Part shown: positions 17,863 through 25,765 of the stretch, one piece after another
Numbering within the stretch: the first letter of the stretch is position 1
How the letters are laid out: each line of letters opens with the position of its first letter
Assembly (NCBI RefSeq): GCF_002258215.1
Contig: NZ_NEFY01000004.1
Span: forward strand, 248,001-312,000
Length of the DNA: 64,000 nucleotides
Direction: 5' to 3'
DNA from: Marinobacter vinifirmus
GTDB lineage: Bacteria > Pseudomonadota > Gammaproteobacteria > Pseudomonadales > Oleiphilaceae
Program-made: the position numbers and the translations under genes
Notes under the pieces: model-generated
The model's database searches: none
Told to the model about the DNA's origin: nothing
Seen by the model: the letters and a program-made list of their open reading frames with translations, nothing else

Positions 17863-18609
17863 TCAGGTTTCGCTGTGCCGGAGGATCCGTTCCGAAAACA
17901 GCTGCAGCAGGCGGGCTGCGTCTTCGGCCGGTTGCACCGAGGCCATCAAGCCATTGGCATCCAGCCCCTCGGCCTGAAGGTCAGGGTACTGGACTTCCAG
18001 ATAGGCCTTCATGATGTGTTCGGTGAACTCGGGGTGAAACTGCACACCCCAGGCATTGTCACCGACCCGGAAAGCCTGGTGCGGTTCGAAGTCGGATTCG
18101 CCCAGCAAAACAGCGCCAGGAGGGAGCTCCAGCACCGATTGCTTGTGAGTCAGCTGAGCCGGAAAGGTTTGCGGTAGCAGGCTGAACAGGGGATCGCTCT
18201 GTGCAGCAGCAAACAGGCGAACCTGCCGGGTGCCGGTTTCCCGGCCTTTGGGATGGTAATCCACCTTGCCGCCCATGGCATGTGCCAGAAGCTGGTGGCC
18301 GTAGCAGACACCCAGAAGCGGAACATTGGCTTCTACGGCCTGGCGCACCCAGTTGGCTGCTTGTTCGCTCCAGGGTTCCCGGTTACTGACCATGGCCGGC
18401 GAGCCGGTGATAACGATGCCTTGCCAGTCCGAGGGGTGGCCCGGAGGCGAAGCACGGGTTACGTCGACGACTGTCAGTTGCAACTGGCTGGACAAGCCAC
18501 GGGTAAACCAGGCATCAAAGTCTCCGAACTGATCCTTGATCTGCGGATAGGTGCTCCCTGTTTTCAGGATAACCACCCGCGGGGCCTGTGTGTTGCCTGT
18601 GCCAGCCAT
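17863..18609 (-). CDS. Class I glutamine amidotransferase-like protein
   Basis: 248 residues of the GATase1 fold. Nucleophile Cys102 lies in GVCYGHQLLAHAMGG and the His-Glu pair in VQFHPEFTEH, so the triad is complete. No synthetase domain or partner subunit is present, which fits the stand-alone family annotated as GMP-synthase-like glutaminase or gamma-glutamyl hydrolase used in polyamine or amino-acid salvage. Preceded by the YeeN-type gene on the same strand (33-base gap). Substrate unknown. Confidence 0.85.
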   Translation of the reverse strand: MAGTGNTQAPRVVILKTGSTYPQIKDQFGDFDAWFTRGLSSQLQLTVVDVTRASPPGHPSDWQGIVITGSPAMVSNREPWSEQAANWVRQAVEANVPLLGVCYGHQLLAHAMGGKVDYHPKGRETGTRQVRLFAAAQSDPLFSLLPQTFPAQLTHKQSVLELPPGAVLLGESDFEPHQAFRVGDNAWGVQFHPEFTEHIMKAYLEVQYPDLQAEGLDANGLMASVQPAEDAARLLQLFSERILRHSET

Positions 18610-18642
18610 ACTGCGCTCCGGTGACAGCTAAACGGGAGAGGA

Positions 18643-19371
18643 TTATTCCTCTTCCGGAAGTTCCGCGTTGTGGAACACGTTCTGAACGTCGTCCAGGTCG
18701 TTCAGCATGTCGAGGAACTTCTCGAACAGGGGAATATCGTCGCCCTGAACAACTGTAGTGGTCTTCGGCAGGAACTGGATCTCGTCCACATCGAACTCGA
18801 TGCCTTCGAAGGCCGCTTCCAGTGCCTGCTTGGCCTTGGCGTATTCGGTGTTGGGCGTGAATACGGTGATCTTGCCGTCTTCATTTTCGATGTCGGTCAC
18901 GTCAACATCGGCTTCCATCAGCGCTTCAAGAACGGCTTCTTCATCCTGGCCGTTGAACGCGAAAATAGCGCAGTGGTCGAACATGTGGGCAACCACGCCG
19001 GGGGTGCCGATCTTGCACTTGGTCTTGGTGAAGGCCAGGCGAACGTCGCCGAAGGTGCGGTTGGGGTTGTCGGTCAGGCAGTCGACAATCACCATGCAGT
19101 TGCCGGGGCCATAACCTTCGTAACGGGCTGTCGAGTAGTCTTCACCCGCGCCGCCCTTGGCCTTCTCGATGGCTTTTTCAATAACGTGTGTGGGGACCTG
19201 GTCTTTCTTGGCGCGCTCGATCAGGCCGCGAAGCGACAGGTTGGCCTGGGGGTCGGGGCCGCCAGACTTGGCGCTCATGTAGATTTCCCGGCCGTACTTG
19301 CTGTAAACCTTGGTTTTAGCCGCGGCCGTCTTGGCCATGGATTCTTTACGGTTCTGGTAGGCTCTGCCCAT
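18643..19371 (-). CDS. YebC/PmpR family protein, YeeN type
   Basis: 242 residues. The start [20 protein letters not shown] followed by [18 protein letters not shown] matches the YeeN branch and not the MAGHSKWANI start of YebC. The middle has the signature [13 protein letters not shown] and RYEGYGPG. YebC-family proteins have been described as DNA-binding regulators and, more recently, as ribosome-associated factors that help translate proline stretches. The C-terminus ends acidic. A single gene with its own upstream region. Confidence 0.9.
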   Translation of the reverse strand: MGRAYQNRKESMAKTAAAKTKVYSKYGREIYMSAKSGGPDPQANLSLRGLIERAKKDQVPTHVIEKAIEKAKGGAGEDYSTARYEGYGPGNCMVIVDCLTDNPNRTFGDVRLAFTKTKCKIGTPGVVAHMFDHCAIFAFNGQDEEAVLEALMEADVDVTDIENEDGKITVFTPNTEYAKAKQALEAAFEGIEFDVDEIQFLPKTTTVVQGDDIPLFEKFLDMLNDLDDVQNVFHNAELPEEE

Positions 19372-19464
19372 CGTTGGTGCCTCTCGGATTTACGATCAAA
19401 AGCGGGATTTTACTGAACCTGAGGGATTTGCGACAGGGGTGATTGCGCAAGGAATGCAGAAGGA

Positions 19465-19488
19465 GGTTTCCGCATCCCTGCGGAAACC
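19465..19488 (-). terminator. Hairpin terminator after ODP gene
   Basis: Stem GGTTTCCGC (19465-19473) with GCGGAAACC (19480-19488), loop six, eight bases beyond the stop of the leftward MBL-fold gene. The following minus-strand bases (TCCTTCTGC) are only weakly U-rich. Confidence 0.55.
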
Positions 19489-19495
19489 GGGGAAA

Positions 19496-20296
19496 TCACA
19501 CAAAATCGACCGGCGGACGGTAGTTGTCCTGGGTCATCAGGTCGATGCCGCAGTCCATGCTGCTGACCCAGTTCAGGAAGCGGTCAACCATGGCCGGCCC
19601 CTCAAAACGCTTGCCGTGCTGGGGCACGATCATGGCCACGTCCATATCGCGAACCATGTTGGCCCACAGCTGGCACACCTTTTTAGAGGCAATATACCGG
19701 CGGTGGAAGCCAATCATGTGCTGGATGTGGTTGTCGAAGTCTTCCACCGGTTTGTGATCGTCTTCACCCCCGAGCGATGCGCCCAGATCTCCGGAGAACA
19801 GAATCTTCGAGACCGGATCATAGAACTGCAGGTTACCCACAGAGTGCATGAAGTGGGCTGGCAGACACTGGATATGGGAGTCGCCGAAACGCACTTTCGC
19901 ACCCTGGTCCGGAATGCTGATGATGCGATCGTACACGCTGCCGCTGAGCTGGTTGGTTACGTAACTGGACACCAGGTGGGGCAGGAAACGGGCCCACAGC
20001 TTGGAGGTTACGATGCTGGCCTTGGTGTGCACAATCCAGCGGTCAATCGCACCGATGATGTCCGGGTCCTGGTGGGAGGCAAATACATAGTCCATCTCAC
20101 GGATGTTCATGTACTTGGAGGCAGCCACCGACAGCGGGGTATAGGTAAGGTCTCCGCCGGGATCCAGCAGGGCTTCGTGGTCACCATCTACAATCAGGAA
20201 CTGGTTGGACTGAACGCCCTCGCCGGTTACCAGGGAATCAAACATCAGGCACTTGTGGTGCCCGTTGTCGAACAGAACGATCGGCTCAACTGCCAT
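19496..20296 (-). CDS. MBL-fold protein of the oxygen-binding di-iron (ODP) type
   Basis: 266 residues from the ATG at 20296, preferred over an upstream GTG at 20311 because GGGAG lies in the right place before it. Metallo-beta-lactamase fold without a rubredoxin or flavodoxin module. The metal motif reads SHQDPDIIGAIDRW where flavodiiron proteins have HxExD, with further ligands in PAHFMHSVGN and SGDLGAS. ODP proteins bind O2 at a di-iron site and serve in redox sensing; some pair with chemotaxis proteins. No chemotaxis gene is close. Function beyond O2/NO-type chemistry is inference. Confidence 0.78.
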   Translation of the reverse strand: MAVEPIVLFDNGHHKCLMFDSLVTGEGVQSNQFLIVDGDHEALLDPGGDLTYTPLSVAASKYMNIREMDYVFASHQDPDIIGAIDRWIVHTKASIVTSKLWARFLPHLVSSYVTNQLSGSVYDRIISIPDQGAKVRFGDSHIQCLPAHFMHSVGNLQFYDPVSKILFSGDLGASLGGEDDHKPVEDFDNHIQHMIGFHRRYIASKKVCQLWANMVRDMDVAMIVPQHGKRFEGPAMVDRFLNWVSSMDCGIDLMTQDNYRPPVDFV

Positions 20297-20461
20297 TAGG
20301 GTCTCCCGCACAACAATAGGTTACAGGCCATGACCGCGGTGCCCAGGCACCGCGATGGCCGGATATTGCAATAAGGTTTGGAGACTACCGAACAGCGGGA
20401 AGCCGGGCCTTGCCACAGGTCAATTATCTGATATTCATCAAGTAACGGATTGTTGCTATGG

Positions 20462-20896
20462 CTACGCCAGCTCCGGAACCCGGCGGATGCCACGCTTCAG
20501 GCCCTGCTCCAGCGCTGCACTGACCACCTTGCCTGAAAACGGCACAATATCTTCGAAGGTGATGGTATAGCTGACCCGGGTTTGACCTTCCTGCGTGTCA
20601 TAAAAACGAATACGCCCCATATGATTTCGAATCGGGCTAAGGCTGGTGATGGTGTATTCAATCAGCGAGTCAGGCTCGAAAACCAGTACGGTTTCCTGCA
20701 GCGACAGGGGGCCAATGCCGATTTTACGTACCGAGCCGGTACCGTTCGGATCGGCCTGGTCACTGTCTTTGATGCGTTTTACCGGAGCACCGATCATTTT
20801 GCCGAAACGGTGATGGTCGGCAAACAGGGCGAAGACTTTTCGCCTTGGCACATCAAAAATTTCCTCAATTTCAATGGTGTAGCTAGCCATTGTCAT
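20462..20896 (-). CDS. SRPBCC family protein
   Basis: 144 residues of the START/Bet v1-like helix-grip fold: YTIEIEEIFDVPRRKVFALFADHHRFGKM at the N-terminus, central LIEYTITSL and a long C-terminal helix (SGKVVSAALEQGLKRGIRRV). Members bind hydrophobic ligands or act as polyketide cyclases. The ATG at 20896 or the second at 20890 are both possible; AAGAG precedes them. Lies between the ODP-like gene and the divergent acyl-CoA ligase, whose lipid substrate might hint at a fatty ligand. Confidence 0.82.
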   Translation of the reverse strand: MTMASYTIEIEEIFDVPRRKVFALFADHHRFGKMIGAPVKRIKDSDQADPNGTGSVRKIGIGPLSLQETVLVFEPDSLIEYTITSLSPIRNHMGRIRFYDTQEGQTRVSYTITFEDIVPFSGKVVSAALEQGLKRGIRRVPELA

Positions 20897-21077
20897 GCTC
20901 TTGTTGTTGGTTGTGGCTGCCAGATTACCTGTTTACGGTATTAAACAAAAGTCGAATACTGTCCGGCCTGACCCCAATGTTTCCGAAGTCCGGCTTTGCG
21001 GTCAATTCATGCAGTATTTGAAGGGTTAAACTATACAGAACGCTAACAATGAACCTTCAGTGCGAGAGGGAAGAACC

Positions 21078-22748
21078 ATGAGCACCAACGCCAAGCTGCC
21101 ACTGGATATGCTGTACCAGTGGGAAAACAACCACAAAGACCGGCTCTACATGACCCAGCCCATGGGCGACGGCACGGTGGATGAATTCACCTGGGGCCGC
21201 GCGGTGGACGAAGCCCGGCGCATGGCGGCTTACCTGAAGTCTCTCGATCTGCCGGAGAAGAGCCGGGTCGGGATTATCTCCAAGAACTGCGCCCACTGGA
21301 TCATGACCGACTGGGCCATCTGGCTGGCCGGGCATATTTCTGTGCCCCTGTACCCGATGCTGAATGCCGACACGGTGAACTACGTACTCAACCACGCCGG
21401 CTGTGAAGTGCTGTTTGTGGGTAAGCTGGATGACTGGCCGAGCATGAAGCCGGGTGTTCCGGAGTCTGTGCGTTGCATTTCGTACCCGCTCAGCCCGCCC
21501 AACAACTATGAAACCTGGAACACAATTGTTGCCGGCAACGAGCCGCTGCAGGGCAACCCGGTGAGGGATGCAGAAGAGCTGGCCACCATTGTTTATACCT
21601 CCGGCAGTACCGGGCGGCCCAAGGGTGTGATGCTCAGCTTCGACAACATGGCCTTTGCCGCAGAAGGTGGCATCAAAACCCTGAATGTGGGGCCGGATGA
21701 GCGCATGCTGTCTTACCTGCCCATGGCCCATGTGTTCGAGCGTACGTTTGTCGAGCTGGGTTCGCTCTATGCCGGTTTCCAGCTGTTTTTTGCCGAATCC
21801 CTGGATACCTTCGTGCAGGATCTTCAGCGGGCGCGGCCCACGCTGTTCTTGTCTGTACCCCGCTTGTGGGTGAAGTTCCAGCACGGCGTGCTGCAGAAAG
21901 TGCCCAAGCACAAGCTGGACCGCCTGCTGAAGATCCCGCTGGTGAACAAGCTGATCAAGAAGAAGGTGCTGAAGAACCTGGGCCTGGACCAGGTAAAGCT
22001 GGCTGGCTCTGGCTCAGCGCCCTTGTCCCACGATGTGCTGGACTGGTACCGCAACCTGGGGCTGGAATTGCTGGAAGGCTACGGCATGTCTGAAAACTTT
22101 GCCTATTCCCACATGAACAAGCCGGGGCGCACCCGCACCGGCTACGTGGGCGAAGCATTGCCGGGGGTAGAAACCCGCATCAGCGAGCAGGGCGAAGTCC
22201 AGGTGAAGAGCCCGGCCACCATGATGGGTTATTACAAGGATGACGAGAAAACTGTGGAAGCTTTCACCGAAGATGGCTTCCTCAGAACCGGCGACAAGGG
22301 CGAGATCGACGAGATGGGGCGCCTGAAGCTTACCGGCCGACTGAAGGAAATCTTCAAAACCAGCAAGGGTAAGTACATTGCACCCGCCAAGCTGGAAAAC
22401 CTGCTGATGGCCCATGAGTCCATCGAGGTGTGCTGTGTATCCGGTGCTAACCAGACCCAGCCCTTTGCCATGGTGATGCTGAACGAAGAGCTGCGGCCCC
22501 TGGTGCAAGACGATGCAGCATTGAAAAAGGAAATCGAGGACAGCCTGAAGCAGCTCATCCAGGACATCCACAAGCAGGTTGATCCCCACGAGCAGCTGGC
22601 GTTCATCATCGTGATGCAAGACGAGTGGACCATCGAGAACAGCTTCCTGACCCCGACCCTGAAGCTCAAGCGTAACGTGGTGGAAGACACCTACCAGCAG
22701 AAGGTAGACGCCTGGTACGGGCAGAAGAAACCCGTTATCTGGCAGTAA
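21078..22748 (+). CDS. Long-chain fatty acid-CoA ligase (AMP-binding)
   Basis: 556 residues from the ATG at 21078, preceded by GAGGGAAGA; a GTG 18 bases upstream is less likely. The AMP-forming acyl-CoA ligase fold shows the P-loop YTSGSTGRPKGVML near 178-191, the A5 motif GYGMSEN and the A7-A8 motif FLRTGDKGEID with GRLKEIFKTSKGKYI. It activates fatty acids to acyl-CoA for oxidation or lipid synthesis at the inner face of the membrane. Similar to FAA/LACS-type ligases, not to E. coli FadD. Ends at a strong bidirectional terminator. Confidence 0.9.
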   Translation: MSTNAKLPLDMLYQWENNHKDRLYMTQPMGDGTVDEFTWGRAVDEARRMAAYLKSLDLPEKSRVGIISKNCAHWIMTDWAIWLAGHISVPLYPMLNADTVNYVLNHAGCEVLFVGKLDDWPSMKPGVPESVRCISYPLSPPNNYETWNTIVAGNEPLQGNPVRDAEELATIVYTSGSTGRPKGVMLSFDNMAFAAEGGIKTLNVGPDERMLSYLPMAHVFERTFVELGSLYAGFQLFFAESLDTFVQDLQRARPTLFLSVPRLWVKFQHGVLQKVPKHKLDRLLKIPLVNKLIKKKVLKNLGLDQVKLAGSGSAPLSHDVLDWYRNLGLELLEGYGMSENFAYSHMNKPGRTRTGYVGEALPGVETRISEQGEVQVKSPATMMGYYKDDEKTVEAFTEDGFLRTGDKGEIDEMGRLKLTGRLKEIFKTSKGKYIAPAKLENLLMAHESIEVCCVSGANQTQPFAMVMLNEELRPLVQDDAALKKEIEDSLKQLIQDIHKQVDPHEQLAFIIVMQDEWTIENSFLTPTLKLKRNVVEDTYQQKVDAWYGQKKPVIWQ

Positions 22749-22772
22749 GTTTTGCCAGCATAAGCAGTAACG

Positions 22773-22798
22773 AAAAGAGCCCCGGTCGGGGCTCTTTT
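22773..22798. terminator. Bidirectional rho-independent terminator
   Basis: Perfect 11-bp stem AAAAGAGCCCC with GGGGCTCTTTT and loop GGTC. U tracts form on both strands, so it can end the rightward acyl-CoA ligase transcript (25 bases after its stop) and the leftward molybdenum hydroxylase transcript (21 bases after its stop). Confidence 0.93.
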
Positions 22799-22818
22799 CA
22801 GTTGAGGTGTCAGGAACT

Positions 22819-25023
22819 TCAGCTGCTGGCTTTCAGGGGCAGCCTGCGCTGGCGAACGCCGGTCAGCCGGAACAGGGCGTTGCCCAGAGCAGGGATAACC
22901 GGTGGAACCCCGGGCTCGCCGACACCGGTAGGTGCCTCGTTGCTGTCCACGATATCCAGTTCAACGTCTGGCAAGTTGTGCATGGCCATCACTGGGTAAT
23001 CGTGGAAGTTGCTCTGCTGAACCTTGCCATCTGCCAGGGTGATCTCGCCCCACAGCGCTGCTGACAGGCCGAACAGAATGCCGCCCTTGATCTGGTCGCT
23101 TACCACCGACGGGTTTACCACCTGGCCGCAATCCACGGCGCACCACACCTTGTGTACCTTGATCTCGCTGCCTTCAATGCTCGCCTCAACCACCTGGGCT
23201 ACGAAGGTACCGAAGCTCTGGAACACTGCCACGCCCTTGGCACGCCCGGAAGCACTGGCGCTGTTCCAGCGGGACATCTCTGCCACCCGGTCAAGTACCT
23301 GAAGGTGCCTGGGCTGGTTCTGAAGCCTGGCCCGGCGGAACGCAATGGGGTCTTCCCCCAGTTCATGGGCGATTTCGTCCATAAAGGTTTCCACCGCAAA
23401 GCCGTTATGGGAATAACCCACCGAGCGCCACCAGGTGATCGGGAAGCCCGGGTCGCTGTGGGTATGTCGCAGCTCCACATTAGGCACCTGATACGGATAG
23501 TCGATGGCGCCTTCAATGGCGGAGACATCTTTCGGCGTGGCTAACCCTTCGGCAGCCAGGCCCACCCGCCCCAGGGTGTTGTAAAGCATTTTCGGAGCCC
23601 AGGGGTACTGGGCCGGTGCCGCGTTGGTGATATACCAGTCAAGGATCTGAGGCCCGACAATCTGGTGGTGCCAGCCTTCGAGCCTGTTGCCGCTGACCGC
23701 GGCCCGCATCCGGTGCAGCATGGCCGGGCGGCAGGGGCTGTGTTGGGTATCTTCCTCCCGGGACCAGACCAGCTTTACCGGGGCCTTCATGCGGTAAGAC
23801 ACAGCAGCGGCTTCCTCGATGTAATCGTTGGTCAGCCTCCGGCCAAAGCCGCCACCCAGAAACGTGGTGTGTATCGTGATATCGCCCGGTGAAAGATCGC
23901 AGCCCCGGGCGGCAGCAATGCGCCCGAGGTCCGGGGCCTGGGTAGATGCCCATACTTCCATGGCGTCGCCCTTGTACCAGGCGGTGGCATTCATGGGCTC
24001 CATGGCAAAGTGGGCGAGGTAGGGCTGTTCGTAGTCAGCGTGCAGAACCTTGCCGGCCTGCTCTTCGGCCTGCGCATAGTCGCCGTCTTCCCGTTCGCTG
24101 ACACCGGCATCCTGTTCCGAATCCTTGTAGTAATGGTGGAACACGCTCTCTGTCGACAGGGTGATGGCGTCGTCGTTATCCCATTCGACCTGAAGGGCTC
24201 TCTGGGCCTTACGGGCACGCCAGTAGGAGGTGGCGACCACCGCCACACCCCGTTCAATCTCGAAGACATCCTTTACGCCGGAATGGACGGTGACATCCGC
24301 CTTGTTGAAAGATTTCACCTTCGCGCCATAGCGGGGCGGGCGGGTAACCACGGCATACAGCATGCCCGGCTGTTCGATATCAATGCCGTACACGGCGGTG
24401 CCGGTGGCCTTGGCTTCGGCATCCAGCCGTTTCATCTGCTTGCCGATGTACTTCCACTCGCTGCGGGGCTTCAAGGGAACCTCGATGCGGGGGATTTCAC
24501 TGGCCGCCAGGGATGCCAGCCTGGCGTAGGGCAGGCTGTCGATGCCGTTGGGGTGTACCACCCGGCCATCCTGCGTGCTGCAGTTGTCGGTTTCTACCTG
24601 CCAGACCTTCGCTGCTGCCATCATCAGCATATAGCGGGCTTCTGCACCGGCCCGGCGAAGGGGTTCCCAGGAGGTGGCGACACTGGTGCTGCCGCCGGTA
24701 ATCTGTAACTTGTAGGCAGGGTTCAGGTATTCCTTCGCTACCGGTGCAAAGCGGGGCTTGATAGAAGCCGGCTCTACATCCAGCTCTTCGGCAATCAGCG
24801 TGGTCAGGCCGGTGTAGGTGCCCTGGCCCATTTCAACCCGGGCCAGAGTGAAGTAGATGTTTCCATTGTCCTGGATTTCCAGCCAGGCATCCGGGCGCCA
24901 GGTACCGGCGTTTTCAGAGTAACCGGTATCAACAGTGGCACAGCCGGGCAGTGACAGTGACAACACCAGTCCACCAGATGCGCTGGTGGACACTTTCAGA
25001 AAGTCCCGTCGGTTCATCGCCAT
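22819..25023 (-). CDS. Molybdopterin-binding subunit, isoquinoline 1-oxidoreductase type
   Basis: 734 residues of the xanthine oxidase family large subunit. A Tat signal (MNRRDFLKVSTSASGG) with a following LPGC sends it across the membrane, as in IorB-type and aldehyde-dehydrogenase-type exported hydroxylases. Molybdopterin-contact segments include TTFLGGGFGRR and the C-terminal GVGEPGVPPVIPALGNALFRL, with the family Glu near the end (GEPG). The enzyme hydroxylates N-heterocycles or aldehydes using water and passes electrons to the 2Fe-2S subunit encoded just upstream. No FAD subunit gene is present, typical of this branch. True substrate unknown. Confidence 0.9.
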   Translation of the reverse strand: MAMNRRDFLKVSTSASGGLVLSLSLPGCATVDTGYSENAGTWRPDAWLEIQDNGNIYFTLARVEMGQGTYTGLTTLIAEELDVEPASIKPRFAPVAKEYLNPAYKLQITGGSTSVATSWEPLRRAGAEARYMLMMAAAKVWQVETDNCSTQDGRVVHPNGIDSLPYARLASLAASEIPRIEVPLKPRSEWKYIGKQMKRLDAEAKATGTAVYGIDIEQPGMLYAVVTRPPRYGAKVKSFNKADVTVHSGVKDVFEIERGVAVVATSYWRARKAQRALQVEWDNDDAITLSTESVFHHYYKDSEQDAGVSEREDGDYAQAEEQAGKVLHADYEQPYLAHFAMEPMNATAWYKGDAMEVWASTQAPDLGRIAAARGCDLSPGDITIHTTFLGGGFGRRLTNDYIEEAAAVSYRMKAPVKLVWSREEDTQHSPCRPAMLHRMRAAVSGNRLEGWHHQIVGPQILDWYITNAAPAQYPWAPKMLYNTLGRVGLAAEGLATPKDVSAIEGAIDYPYQVPNVELRHTHSDPGFPITWWRSVGYSHNGFAVETFMDEIAHELGEDPIAFRRARLQNQPRHLQVLDRVAEMSRWNSASASGRAKGVAVFQSFGTFVAQVVEASIEGSEIKVHKVWCAVDCGQVVNPSVVSDQIKGGILFGLSAALWGEITLADGKVQQSNFHDYPVMAMHNLPDVELDIVDSNEAPTGVGEPGVPPVIPALGNALFRLTGVRQRRLPLKASS

Positions 25024-25047
25024 GGGTACAGCCTCGAATTCTTGTGA

Positions 25048-25500
25048 TCAGGTGGAAGACGCCGATTTAACCGCTTCGACAATTCGGTGATAGGTGCCGC
25101 AACGGCACAGGTTGCCGGCCATCGCGTTCACAATATCGTCCTCGCTGGGGGAAGGGTTCTGCTCCAGCAGGTGGGCGGCGGTCATGATCTGGCCAGACTG
25201 GCAGTAACCGCACTGGGGCACACCATGTTCTACCCAGGCCTGCTGCAACGGGTGCAGTTCACCGTTTTTGCTGAGGCCTTCTATGGTGGTGATCTCCTGA
25301 CCGTTTACGGCCTCTACCGGAGTCTGGCATGCGCGGGTGGGGGTTCCGCCCACGTGCACGGTGCAGGCACCGCAAAGCCCTGCACCACATCCAAACTTCG
25401 TGCCTTTCAGGTTGAGTTCGTCTCTGAGCACCCACAGCAGCGGGGTGTCTGAGTCTACATCCAGGGACCGTTTTTCTCCATTTACGACAAGAGTGATCAT
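25048..25500 (-). CDS. 2Fe-2S subunit of molybdenum hydroxylase
   Basis: 150 residues. The N-terminal plant-type 2Fe-2S cluster is held by [17 protein letters not shown] plus a later Cys (RACQTPV), and the C-terminal cluster by [10 protein letters not shown] and CRCGTYHRI. This is the small subunit of the molybdenum hydroxylase whose large subunit gene starts 24 bases downstream, so the two are one operon. It has no signal peptide and would be exported with the Tat-bearing partner. It carries electrons from the molybdenum site to a membrane cytochrome or other acceptor. Confidence 0.92.
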   Translation of the reverse strand: MITLVVNGEKRSLDVDSDTPLLWVLRDELNLKGTKFGCGAGLCGACTVHVGGTPTRACQTPVEAVNGQEITTIEGLSKNGELHPLQQAWVEHGVPQCGYCQSGQIMTAAHLLEQNPSPSEDDIVNAMAGNLCRCGTYHRIVEAVKSASST

Positions 25501-25668
25501 TGGGAAAACCTTTTGTATTTGTAGATCGCTGACTCGGCATATTAGAGGCGATTATCGAATTATGTAAACCGATCTCCGCCTTCTATCGCCCTGGAAGCCC
25601 TCGTAATTCTTAAGCTAAGCGAAATTTGGCCTGATATGACGACCCTGATTACGTGATGACCTATTACA

Positions 25669-25710
25669 TTATGTTTCGCAACATAAAGTAAGTATACGTA
25701 CTGCAGTACG
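25669..25710. promoter_or_regulatory. Two palindromes in a divergent promoter region
   Basis: In the 265-base gap between the divergent molybdenum hydroxylase and dipeptidase genes lie TTATGTT-TCGC-AACATAA (25669-25686) and a perfect 14-bp palindrome CGTACTGCAGTACG (25697-25710). The stretch is AT-rich, placed 55-100 bases before the dipeptidase start. They look like regulator binding sites; the protein is unknown. Confidence 0.55.
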
Positions 25711-25765
25711 ATATAGATCATTAACAAAAACAAAAAAGGGGATTACCCCGAAGAGGAGGTCTGCT

